Shown piece after piece: positions 24,940 to 32,778 of a DNA stretch of 64,000 nt. How positions within the stretch are numbered: position 1 is the stretch's first letter; every line of letters begins with the position of its first letter. The DNA lies in NCBI RefSeq assembly GCF_001894825.1, contig NZ_BCWY01000007.1:124001-188000 (forward strand), given 5' to 3'. Under the pieces are notes generated by a model. The model was not told the origin of the DNA and did no database searches. It was given only the letters and a program-made list of their open reading frames with translations. The translations under genes and the position numbers were made by a program. The stretch comes from Rhodococcus jostii NBRC 16295. GTDB taxonomy: Bacteria; Actinomycetota; Actinomycetes; Mycobacteriales; Mycobacteriaceae.

Positions 24940-26155
24940 GCACTGCGGAACCCCCCTGGAGCAGTCGTTCTGCGATCTCGGGATGTCGCCGCTCGCCAAC
25001 TCGTATCTCACGGCCGACCGACTGGATCGACGAGAAGTGTTCTACCCGCTGCACGCGTACGTGTGCTCGAAGTGCCTCCTCGTCCAGCTCGCCGAATTCG
25101 AATCGGCCGAGTTCATCTTCACCGACTACCTCTACTTCTCGTCGTACTCACAGAGCTGGCTCGACCATGCCCGCGCCTACGTCGAGGACACGACGGCGCG
25201 GTTCCATCTCGACAGTTCGAAGCAGGTCGTCGAAATCGCCAGCAACGACGGATATCTCCTCCAGTATTTCGTGGAGTCCGGCATCCCGTCGCTCGGCATC
25301 GAACCGGCCGAGAACGTGGCCGAGGTCGCCGTGCGGCGCGGGATCGACACCCGCGTCGGGTTCTTCGGAACCTCGATGGCGAGCAAACTCGTCGGGGAGG
25401 ACATCCGCGCAGACCTGCTGATCGGCAACAACGTCCTGGCGCACGTTCCCGACCTGAACGACTTCGTCGCCGGGATGGCGACCGTGCTCGCGGTGGACGG
25501 CGTCATCACCATGGAGTTCCCGCACCTGCTCCAGCTGATCGAACACAACCAGTTCGACACGATCTACCACGAGCACTTCTCCTACTTCTCGCTGCTGACC
25601 GTCACGCGCGTGTTCGCCGCCCACGGCCTGCGACTGTTCGACGTCGAACAACTCTCCACACACGGTGGTTCCCTGCGGATCTACGCCTGTCACGCCGAGT
25701 ACCCCCGACACCTCACGTCCCGGCGACTGCGCGAGCTGGGCGAGAAGGAGCAGGCCGCAGGTCTGCATCTTCCGGAGGGCTACGCCACCTTCCCGGAGCG
25801 GGTGATGCGCACCAAACGGGCGCTGCTCGAATTCCTCATCGACGCACGCAACCGCGGAAAGTCGACGGCCGCCTACGGCGCGCCGGCCAAAGGCAACACC
25901 CTGCTCAACTACTGCGGAATCCGCGACGACCTACTCGATTACACCGTCGACCGGAGTCCCCACAAGCAGGGCAAGTTCCTGCCGGGAACCCACCTGCCCA
26001 TTTACGCGCCCGACCACATCCGCGACACCCGGCCCGACTACCTCCTGATCCTCCCGTGGAACCTGCGGGACGAGGTGGTTCGGGACATGTCGTACATCCG
26101 CGAGTGGGGAGGAAAATTCGTCGTCCCCGTGCCCGAATTGGCGGTGCTCGACTGA
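24923..26155 (+). CDS. NDP-sugar C-methyltransferase
   Basis: A 410-residue three-part protein of the TylC3/NovU type. An N-terminal zinc-binding domain (CRHCG near residue 5 and CSKCLL near residue 50) is followed by a class I SAM-binding domain with VEIASNDGYLLQYF (about residue 104) and a C-terminal domain with AAYGAPAKGNTLLNY near residue 316. HEHFSYFS contains the likely catalytic His pair. Such enzymes put a methyl branch at C-3 of a 4-keto sugar. It closes the CDP-sugar unit, so a C-methyl-branched amino sugar is the expected product. ATG 24923 follows AGGGGAGA. Confidence 0.9.
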   Translation: MSTPCRHCGTPLEQSFCDLGMSPLANSYLTADRLDRREVFYPLHAYVCSKCLLVQLAEFESAEFIFTDYLYFSSYSQSWLDHARAYVEDTTARFHLDSSKQVVEIASNDGYLLQYFVESGIPSLGIEPAENVAEVAVRRGIDTRVGFFGTSMASKLVGEDIRADLLIGNNVLAHVPDLNDFVAGMATVLAVDGVITMEFPHLLQLIEHNQFDTIYHEHFSYFSLLTVTRVFAAHGLRLFDVEQLSTHGGSLRIYACHAEYPRHLTSRRLRELGEKEQAAGLHLPEGYATFPERVMRTKRALLEFLIDARNRGKSTAAYGAPAKGNTLLNYCGIRDDLLDYTVDRSPHKQGKFLPGTHLPIYAPDHIRDTRPDYLLILPWNLRDEVVRDMSYIREWGGKFVVPVPELAVLD

Positions 26156-26190
26156 GCCCGGATCTCCGCCCGTAGGCGTGGCGCTTTCCG

Positions 26191-26228
26191 CTGATCACCC
26201 CGACCGGAACTCATGGGGGCTTGATCAG
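26191..26228. terminator. Hairpin at the end of the polysaccharide locus
   Basis: CTGATCA (26191-26197) and TGATCAG (26222-26228) form a 7-bp stem enclosing a CCCC/GGGG helper stem (26198-26201 with 26215-26218). There is no T run, so it may be a factor-dependent terminator or an operator. The outer arms contain the same CTGATC/GATCAG pair as P1 of the two upstream leaders. Confidence 0.4.
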
Positions 26229-26243
26229 TGAGAGTATAGGTCT

Positions 26244-26678
26244 GTGAGCGCACAGGCAGAGCACGAGGAGAGACGCCGCCCGACCCCGGGAACCCCGCTG
26301 GGCTATCTCGAGCAGCTGCCCGCCCTCGTCCTGCTCGAGCGCCTCCCGGTTCCCGTCCTGGCGGTCGAGGAAGACGGCACCGTCGTCCACGCGAACAGCG
26401 CTTTCGAGGAGATGCTGGGCCATCCCGTCGATACCCTGCGCGGACGCCCGGTCTCCGAACTGCTCGATCTGGACGGGGCAACAACGGGTGCGGACGCCGT
26501 GGAACACCTCCGCGAGAGCGCGACCACACCCATCGACCTCACCCACCAGGACGGATCCCGCGTCCGCGCACTCATCAGCCGGCCGATCCTGCGTCGGCAG
26601 GACGACCCGGTGACCCTCGTCTGCTTCCACGACGTCACCGAGCAACTGTGGAACGGTGGCCGCGCGCCGGGCTTCTGA
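26244..26678 (+). CDS. Single PAS-domain protein
   Basis: A 144-residue protein whose whole body after residue 30 is one PAS domain: LPVPVLAVEEDGTVVHANSA, the FEEMLGHPVDTLRGRP helix, and a last strand with LVCFHDVTEQ. There is no output domain, so it must work by pairing with another protein or as a small sensor. GTG 26244 is preceded closely by AGTATAGG, so the transcript may have a very short leader. It is separated from the sugar operon by a hairpin and is probably independent of it. Confidence 0.85.
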   Translation: MSAQAEHEERRRPTPGTPLGYLEQLPALVLLERLPVPVLAVEEDGTVVHANSAFEEMLGHPVDTLRGRPVSELLDLDGATTGADAVEHLRESATTPIDLTHQDGSRVRALISRPILRRQDDPVTLVCFHDVTEQLWNGGRAPGF

Positions 26679-26794
26679 CCCCGCCTCCACAAACGCACGG
26701 ACATTGGTGAGAAACCCGCGCAATTGCCGGTGAATCCGGCGAATGTCTGTGCAAACGTCGCGACTGAGGATGCACCGCGGGTTACGTTGGCTGC

Positions 26795-27766
26795 ATGGCG
26801 ACCGGCAAGAGCAAGGCTCCCGCTGTCGAACTGGAGGTCGGCGACCGGACCGTGCGGATCTCGCACCCGGAGCGCGTCTACTTCCCTGCCACCGGCGCCA
26901 CGAAACTCGATCTCGCGAACTACTACCTGAGCGTCGGCGACGGGATCGTCCGCGCGTTGCGCGAGCGCCCCTGCATGATGCACCGGTTTCCGGACGGGCT
27001 GAGCGGCGAGAAGGTCCACCAGAAGCGGTTGCCGCACGGCGCGCCCGACTGGGTGCAGACGGTGCGGGTGACGTTCCCGCGATACAACCGCCACGCCGAC
27101 GAACTGTGCGTCACGCACCCGGCGGACGTGATCTGGGCGGTGCAGATGTCCACCGTCGAGTTCCATCCGTGGAACTCGCGCCGCGCCGACGTCGAGCGTC
27201 CCGACGAGTGGCGGATCGATCTCGATCCGATGCCCGACTGCGGGTTCGACACGGTGCGGCGTGTCGCCGGGGTCGTGCACGAGGTGCTCGACGAACTGGG
27301 GGCCACGGGCTGGCCGAAGACGTCGGGCGGACGCGGGATGCACGTGTACGTCCGGATCCGGCCGGACTGGGGATTCGGCGACGTCCGGCGGGCCGCGCTG
27401 GCCTTCGCCCGCGAGGTCGAGCGCAGGTCGCCGCAGGACGTGACCACCACCTGGTGGCGCAAGGACCGGGATCCGCGCAAGCTGTTCGTCGACTACAACC
27501 AGAACGCCCGCGACCACACCATCGCCAGCGCGTACTCGGTGCGGGGTGTGCCCGACGCGACGGTGTCCACACCGGTGACCTGGGACGAGATCGACGACGT
27601 GGACCCGCACGCGTTCACCATCGCCACCGTCCCCGACCGGTTCGCGAAACTCGGCGACCTGCACGCCGGAATCGACGACGCCGTGTTCTCGCTGGAGCCG
27701 CTGCTGGAATGGGCCGACCGCGACGAGGCCGCCGGTAAGTCGGATCCCGGTGGCGCCGAAGAGTAG
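26795..27766 (+). CDS. LigD-type polymerase/primase domain protein (stand-alone PolDom)
   Basis: A 323-residue archaeo-eukaryotic-primase-fold polymerase, homologous to the polymerase domain of the NHEJ protein LigD but without ligase or nuclease domains. Key elements: SHPERVYFP at the N-terminus, MHRFPDGLSGE, VEFHPWNSR (about residue 124), the catalytic metal-binding D-L-D in IDLDPMPD (about residue 144) and KTSGGRGMHVYV (about residue 175). Such proteins add ribo- or deoxynucleotides at breaks or gaps, often beside Ku. No ku or ligD gene is nearby. It converges on the MOSC fusion gene with a 6-base gap. Confidence 0.92.
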   Translation: MATGKSKAPAVELEVGDRTVRISHPERVYFPATGATKLDLANYYLSVGDGIVRALRERPCMMHRFPDGLSGEKVHQKRLPHGAPDWVQTVRVTFPRYNRHADELCVTHPADVIWAVQMSTVEFHPWNSRRADVERPDEWRIDLDPMPDCGFDTVRRVAGVVHEVLDELGATGWPKTSGGRGMHVYVRIRPDWGFGDVRRAALAFAREVERRSPQDVTTTWWRKDRDPRKLFVDYNQNARDHTIASAYSVRGVPDATVSTPVTWDEIDDVDPHAFTIATVPDRFAKLGDLHAGIDDAVFSLEPLLEWADRDEAAGKSDPGGAEE

Positions 27767-27772
27767 ACGACC

Positions 27773-29530
27773 CTACAAGTCCAGAACCACGTCGTCCGCC
27801 GGGCGCGTGCAGCAGATGAGGGTGTTCCCCTCGGCGGGTCGTTCGACGGGTTCCGGGTCGTAGTCGACGGGTCCGGACAGTAGAGCTGTTTCGCAGGTGT
27901 GGCAGACGCCGGTGCGGCAGGACCAGCGTGTGGGGACGTCGCAGGCCTCGGCGAGTTCGAGCAGCGTCCCCCGCCCCGGATCCCACGGCACGGTGAGCCC
28001 GCTGCGCGCGAACGAGACCGCGGGGCCGGCACCGGGTGGTCCGGGCGGCGGGTGGGGCGCAACCGAAGACGACAGAACCACACCGGGATTGAGGGCTCCT
28101 TCCGCACCGAACGTTTCGACGTGAATCCTCGACGGATCGAGTCCGTGCCCGGTCAGCGCGGACCCGAGGGCGGCCATGAACGAGGCAGGCCCGCAGAGAT
28201 ACGCATCCGCGTCGTGGGGCAGACCGAGACTGTCGATCAGGTGCGCGGAAAGCCGTCCGGCCGTGGCGTAGTCGACGCCCTTACGGTCGGTGTCGGCGGG
28301 TCGGCTGTACGCGATGTGTGCGCTGCTCCCCGACAGCCGGCGCAGAAGGTCCCGACTCTCGTCGGCGAAAGCGTGCTCGGATCCGTCGCGGGCACCGTGG
28401 ACCCACCACACGGCCCGGGTCGAATCCGCTTCTGCCAGTGCGTACAACATGGACAGCACGGGTGTGACCCCCACGCCCGCAGACACGAGCACCACCGGCC
28501 TCCCCCCGCCGTCCAGGAAGAACGTCCCGCGCGGCGCCGCCACCTCGAGGGTGTCGCCGACGCGCACACGCGAATGGAGGTAGCGACCGGCCGCGCCGTG
28601 CGGTTCCCGTTTCACACTGATCCGGTATTCGGCGGCGCCGGGGCGATTGGACAGCGAATAACTCCGGATCAGCGGCGCGCCCTCGTCAGGATGCACGCGG
28701 AGCGTGACCGACTGACCCGCACGCCACGACGGCAGGGCCGTCCCGTCGGCGGCAGCCAACGACAACGAGAGCACATCGCGGCTCTCCGCGTGCATCCCGG
28801 TGACCGTCAGCGCCCGGAATCCGGCCCACGCCGGCGGGGGGCTGCCGGCCGTTCTCGTCAGTCCGGTGTTTCCGCCTGCCCCCGTGTCGGCCTGGTCCAG
28901 GAGGCTCCGCAGCGAGCCCTTCCACCCGGGACTCAGTGCCGGAATGCGCACGGCGCGTTCGAGCGCATCCCGCGGGTGGCCGGGCAGGTACAGGAGCGCA
29001 TCGATCTCGGCGACGGACACCGCTTCCGGACCGGATGCGATCTTGACGATGCCCTGCCCGGCCTCCACCTCCCCCTCCTCGATCACCCTGAGGTAGAACC
29101 CGGGCCGCCGGTGGGACACGAGCAGTGCCGCCATCTGCGGTTCGTTCATCCGCAGGCCCACCCGATAGCACGTCACACGGGGCTGGGTCACCTCGAAGAC
29201 CGCGGTGCCGATCCGGTAGCGGTCGCCGATGCAGACCTCGTCGTCGGGCAGACCGTCGACCGTGAAGTTCTCGCCGAAGTGTCCGGGCTCGAGATCGTCG
29301 CGTCGCAGGTGCTCACTCCAGTGGTGGTAGGACTCGGTCTGGTACACCAGCACCGCACGGTTCTCACCACCGTGACCGCCGAGGTCGCCCTGGCCGTCAC
29401 CGTCGATGTTGAGTCTCCGGACCGTGCGCGGGCCGTCGACGGGCCGCTTCCAGACACCGGTGCGTACCGTCCGCCCGTGCCAGGAAACGTCCCGGGGCAT
29501 CCCGACGTTCACGGAACTGAGCGTAGCCAC
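27773..29530 (-). CDS. MOSC - ferredoxin reductase - 2Fe-2S ferredoxin fusion protein
   Basis: A 585-residue three-module protein. Residues 1-230 are a YiiM-like MOSC/3-alpha unit (GGHGGENRAVLVYQ, TQPRVTCYRVG with the conserved Cys). About 240-470 is an FAD/NAD(P)H reductase module (IRSYSLSNRP for FAD, SAGVGVTPVLSML for nucleotide). About 500-585 is a plant-type 2Fe-2S domain with SCRTGVCHTCE and a final ICC. Electrons would pass from NAD(P)H to the molybdenum-linked MOSC module. YiiM-type proteins reduce N-hydroxylated compounds, so detoxification of hydroxylamino compounds is plausible. The frame is continuous. Confidence 0.9.
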   Translation of the reverse strand: MATLSSVNVGMPRDVSWHGRTVRTGVWKRPVDGPRTVRRLNIDGDGQGDLGGHGGENRAVLVYQTESYHHWSEHLRRDDLEPGHFGENFTVDGLPDDEVCIGDRYRIGTAVFEVTQPRVTCYRVGLRMNEPQMAALLVSHRRPGFYLRVIEEGEVEAGQGIVKIASGPEAVSVAEIDALLYLPGHPRDALERAVRIPALSPGWKGSLRSLLDQADTGAGGNTGLTRTAGSPPPAWAGFRALTVTGMHAESRDVLSLSLAAADGTALPSWRAGQSVTLRVHPDEGAPLIRSYSLSNRPGAAEYRISVKREPHGAAGRYLHSRVRVGDTLEVAAPRGTFFLDGGGRPVVLVSAGVGVTPVLSMLYALAEADSTRAVWWVHGARDGSEHAFADESRDLLRRLSGSSAHIAYSRPADTDRKGVDYATAGRLSAHLIDSLGLPHDADAYLCGPASFMAALGSALTGHGLDPSRIHVETFGAEGALNPGVVLSSSVAPHPPPGPPGAGPAVSFARSGLTVPWDPGRGTLLELAEACDVPTRWSCRTGVCHTCETALLSGPVDYDPEPVERPAEGNTLICCTRPADDVVLDL

Positions 29531-29681
29531 GGCATTCGCCTCGCTTGGTTGGTACGACTCCCGATCGACCCTGGTCGATCATCCGTCATCTCGCTCCGCG
29601 GAGCAACGACGGCTCGCCCGCAACGCGACACGCGCCCCGACCGTGCGGCCGAGGCGCGTGTCTCGCATGCCGAGCTGTTCC

Positions 29682-29900
29682 CTACCGGGGCGGCGGGGGC
29701 GGCGGAGGCGGGGGTGGTGGTGGATTGGGATTGCAGAGTTGGCAGCCGTCGACCGGCGGTTTGGGAACGGGCGCGTGACAGTCGTTCTGACATGGTCTGG
29801 CGCCGGCGATTTCGGCTGTTCCCACCAGGGAGATCGAGAGGGCTGCGAGAAGCGCTCCGATCGCCGCGGCGACTCTGGCCGGTTTTCTGGTACTCGACAT
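29682..29900 (-). CDS. Small secreted Cys-containing peptide with polyproline tail
   Basis: A 72-residue protein from ATG 29900, with a strong ribosome site (AGGAGG). A signal peptide (positive MSSTRKPARV, then a hydrophobic run, cleavage probably after AGA) leaves a mature peptide of about 40 residues. It has two cysteine pairs (PCQNDC and GCQLC) and ends in N-P-N, twelve prolines and an arginine. I know no family. The proline codons are mixed, so selection for the tail is plausible. It stands alone between the MOSC fusion and the cox cluster. Confidence 0.65.
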   Translation of the reverse strand: MSSTRKPARVAAAIGALLAALSISLVGTAEIAGARPCQNDCHAPVPKPPVDGCQLCNPNPPPPPPPPPPPPR

Positions 29901-30010
29901 TGGTGGTCCTCCTGTGAGCTGAAGGGCGGTGTGCACCGTCTCCTCGAGTGTGAGGGAGGAGTGTCGCGGCGGGCAGGGACCCTGGGGGTGGATTCGCACC
30001 ACCCACCGGC

Positions 30011-31231
30011 TCAACCCATTCGGCCGATGACATCGAGCACGTCGCGCAGCGCGGACAGCGAATGTGCGGGGAGGAACGCATCGCAGAAGGGCAGTGCGGC
30101 CGCCATCGAGCCGGCGAGCGGCCGGAAGTCGGGATCACCGGCACGGGGGTTGAGCCACACCACGCGGTGGGCGCGGCGCCGCACCCGGGTGAGCGCGTGC
30201 GCGAGACGTGCCGGATCGTCGCTGTCCCAGCCGTCGGAGGCGACGACCACGAGCGCGCCGCGCAGCGCGTTGCCGTGCGGCGAGGCCAGCAGTTCGCTCA
30301 GGCTGCCCGCGATGTGGGTGCCACCGAATCTGTCGACCACCTTCTCGTTCGCCTTACGGATCGCGGTCTCCGCGCTGCGGTGGGCCAGCACGGGGGTGAG
30401 CCTCGTCAGCGACGTGGAGAAGGCGAACACCTCCGGCCTGCCCGCGGTCTGCCGTTGCACCGCCGCGCGCATGAGGTGGAGGTAGATCGCGGCGTACGGC
30501 TGCATCGACCTGCTCACGTCGCACAGCATCACGATGCGCCGCGGACGGTGCCGGGCGCGGGTCCTGGCGAGGACCACCGATTCCCAGCCCGTGGCCCGGG
30601 ACCGGTTCATCGTGGCCCGCAGGTCGATACGGCGGCCGCGGCGGTGCACTTCGCGCCGCCGGGTACGGCGGGTCGGCCAGCCCGCGGTGGCCTGCTCCAG
30701 CCAGGATCCGAGGAGCCGGAGATCGGCGGCATCGAACCGGGCGAAGGGTTCGTCGGCGCGGGCCACGAGCCGGCTGGGCAGGGTGTCCGGCACCGCCGTC
30801 GGAGAGTCCCCGAGCTCGTCCTCTCCGCTGTCGTCGCCGCCGGTCATCATCGGTCGTGTCATCCACGGCACGCCAGCGACGTCCTCCGCCGCACCGGGCC
30901 GGTCGCGCCCGTCGCGGACACCGGCCAGTGCAGGGTCTCGCCCCGGGGCGGCGCCGCGCCGGGCGTGCGGGTCCAGTGACAGGACGGCATCGTCGAAGAC
31001 CGCGGCGAACACCGCGTCGAACGGCGCGAGATCGTCGACGCGGTTGACGAGCGTCAGCCGCGCCGACCAATACAGCCGCGACCGGGAATTGGGCGGCGAC
31101 AGGTGCAGCGCCTGCACGAACACCGCAGGGCCACTTGCCGAGACCACGACGCCGCGAGCGCGCAGCCTGGCGACGAGGGCCACCGCGAACGATGCGAGGT
31201 CGACGCCCCGCAGGACGCCCGTCGCACTCAT
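30011..31231 (-). CDS. coxE: CoxE-like VWA-domain protein
   Basis: A 406-residue protein, last in the CO dehydrogenase operon. A variable N-terminal half is followed by a von Willebrand A domain whose metal-ion-dependent adhesion site reads D-V-S-R-S (about residue 243), with later FGGTHIAGSLSELL and ASDGWDSDDP. CoxE works with the AAA+ protein CoxD in inserting copper and sulfur into the CoxL active site. Its ATG overlaps the coxG stop (ATGA). There are no membrane segments, so it is cytoplasmic. Confidence 0.9.
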   Translation of the reverse strand: MSATGVLRGVDLASFAVALVARLRARGVVVSASGPAVFVQALHLSPPNSRSRLYWSARLTLVNRVDDLAPFDAVFAAVFDDAVLSLDPHARRGAAPGRDPALAGVRDGRDRPGAAEDVAGVPWMTRPMMTGGDDSGEDELGDSPTAVPDTLPSRLVARADEPFARFDAADLRLLGSWLEQATAGWPTRRTRRREVHRRGRRIDLRATMNRSRATGWESVVLARTRARHRPRRIVMLCDVSRSMQPYAAIYLHLMRAAVQRQTAGRPEVFAFSTSLTRLTPVLAHRSAETAIRKANEKVVDRFGGTHIAGSLSELLASPHGNALRGALVVVASDGWDSDDPARLAHALTRVRRRAHRVVWLNPRAGDPDFRPLAGSMAAALPFCDAFLPAHSLSALRDVLDVIGRMG

Positions 31232-31878
31232 CGCCTGCGGCGGCCCACCACGAGCACGACCACGATTCCCGCGAGGACGGCGGCGAGAATCGGGGCGTAC
31301 CGCTTCCAGGCCCCCGCCCCGGAGAGAGCGAGGAGGTCCAGCGGAGCCGGTTCCGCGGCCGGCGGGGCCACGGACAGCGTCGCGGTACCCGTGGAGTCGG
31401 CTGCGGCGGGAGCGGATGCCGGCTCCTCACCGGGACCCCCGGCGAGCTTCGCTTCCAACGACTCCGCGAACTGCCCCATGAGTTTCTCCGACACCTGCTG
31501 AATCATCCCGCTGCCGAACTGCGCGAGTTTGCCGACGATCTTCATGTCGGTGTCCACGGTGACGCGGGTGCCGTCACCGGTCTCGTGCAACTGCGCGGTG
31601 ATCGTCGCGGACGCGTTGCCGGAGCCGCGCGAGTCCCGGCCGCGGGCGTCGATCACGGCGCGATGCTCCTTCGAGTCACGCTCCACGAACGTGGCCTTGC
31701 CCTTGAATTCACTCGTCACCGGTCCGACCTTGACCTTCACCTTCCCCAGGTAGTCGTCGCCTTCCCGTCCGGTCATCTGCGCCCCGGGGAGCAGCGGGGC
31801 AACCTCCTCGAGATCGCTGAGTACCTCCCATGCCTGCTCGATCGGTGCGCTGACGGTGAATTCGTTGGCAAACTTCAT
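31228..31878 (-). CDS. coxG: CoxG-like SRPBCC protein with C-terminal membrane anchor
   Basis: A 216-residue protein. Residues 1-150 form a CoxG-type START/SRPBCC domain (MKFANEFTVSAPIEQAWEVL; LLPGAQMTG). An Ala/Pro-rich linker and one C-terminal helix (YAPILAAVLAGIVVVLVVG) ending in RRRR follow. CoxG is thought to recruit CO dehydrogenase to the cytoplasmic membrane so that electrons reach quinone; the helix fits that role. It lies between coxD (12-base gap) and coxE (4-base overlap). Confidence 0.9.
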   Translation of the reverse strand: MKFANEFTVSAPIEQAWEVLSDLEEVAPLLPGAQMTGREGDDYLGKVKVKVGPVTSEFKGKATFVERDSKEHRAVIDARGRDSRGSGNASATITAQLHETGDGTRVTVDTDMKIVGKLAQFGSGMIQQVSEKLMGQFAESLEAKLAGGPGEEPASAPAAADSTGTATLSVAPPAAEPAPLDLLALSGAGAWKRYAPILAAVLAGIVVVLVVGRRRR

Positions 31879-31890
31879 GGCTGAAGCCTC

Positions 31891-32778
31891 TCATCCGGTG
31901 GCCAGGCCGTGCGCGTACTCGGCGAATGCATCCTGAACGATCGCGCGGTCGTCCGGGGTCTTGGCGAGCGCACTCAGGCTCGAGATCGCGTCGTCGCGAA
32001 CCAGGTCGGCCACTCCCAGCGCCGCGAGTGCCGATACCCAGTCGATCGTCTCCGCGATACCGGGCGGCTTGTCGAGGTCGAGTTCGCGTGCACGGCCGAC
32101 GAACCGGGTGGCGTGCTCGATGAGGGGCGCCGCGGCGGCGGGCACCGTGCGGCGCACGATGGCGGCCGCCCGCGCCGGTTCGGGATAGTCGATCCAGTGG
32201 TACAGGCAACGCCGGCGCAGGGCGTCGTGGAGGTCGCGACTCCGATTGGACGTCAGCACCACCACCGGGTGGTGTTCGGCCGTGAACGTTCCCAACTCGG
32301 GAACGGTGACCGAGGCCTCCCCCAGGAATTCGAGGAGAAGTGCCTCGAACTCGTCGTCGGCCCTGTCTATTTCGTCGATCAGCAGCACGGGCGGCGTCGG
32401 CCCCCGATATCTGACGCAGTGGAGAATCGGGCGCTGAAGCAGGAATTCCTCGGCGAACAGGTCGTCCTCCGTCAGTCCGTCGCCCCGCGACTCGGCCAAC
32501 CGGATGGTGAGCAACTGGCGCTGGTAATTCCAGTCGTAGAGGGCCTCGTTCGCGCTGAGTCCCTCGTAGCACTGCAGACGGATCAGAGGTGCGCCGAGGA
32601 CGCTCGCGAGCGCCTTGGCCGCAGTGGTCTTGCCGACGCCGGGTTCCCCTTCGAGCAGCAGCGGACGGCGCAGGACGGCCGCCAGATACAGGGCCGACGC
32701 CGTACCGACATCGAGGAGGTAGTCCTCGGCATCGAAGCGCCGGACCACGTCCGCCACGTCCTCGAACGCTTCCGTCAT
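31891..32778 (-). CDS. coxD: MoxR/CoxD-type AAA+ ATPase
   Basis: A 295-residue ATPase from ATG 32778 (MTEAFED), which overlaps the upstream XdhC-YHS stop as ATGA; the frame stays open further upstream only inside that gene. Walker A is GEPGVGKTT (about residue 44), Walker B LLIDEIDRAD (about residue 131), and the sensor segment VVLTSNRSRDL lies near residue 178. CoxD is the chaperone that, with CoxE, matures the Mo-S-Cu site of CoxL. Length and motifs match. Confidence 0.93.
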   Translation of the reverse strand: MTEAFEDVADVVRRFDAEDYLLDVGTASALYLAAVLRRPLLLEGEPGVGKTTAAKALASVLGAPLIRLQCYEGLSANEALYDWNYQRQLLTIRLAESRGDGLTEDDLFAEEFLLQRPILHCVRYRGPTPPVLLIDEIDRADDEFEALLLEFLGEASVTVPELGTFTAEHHPVVVLTSNRSRDLHDALRRRCLYHWIDYPEPARAAAIVRRTVPAAAAPLIEHATRFVGRARELDLDKPPGIAETIDWVSALAALGVADLVRDDAISSLSALAKTPDDRAIVQDAFAEYAHGLATG

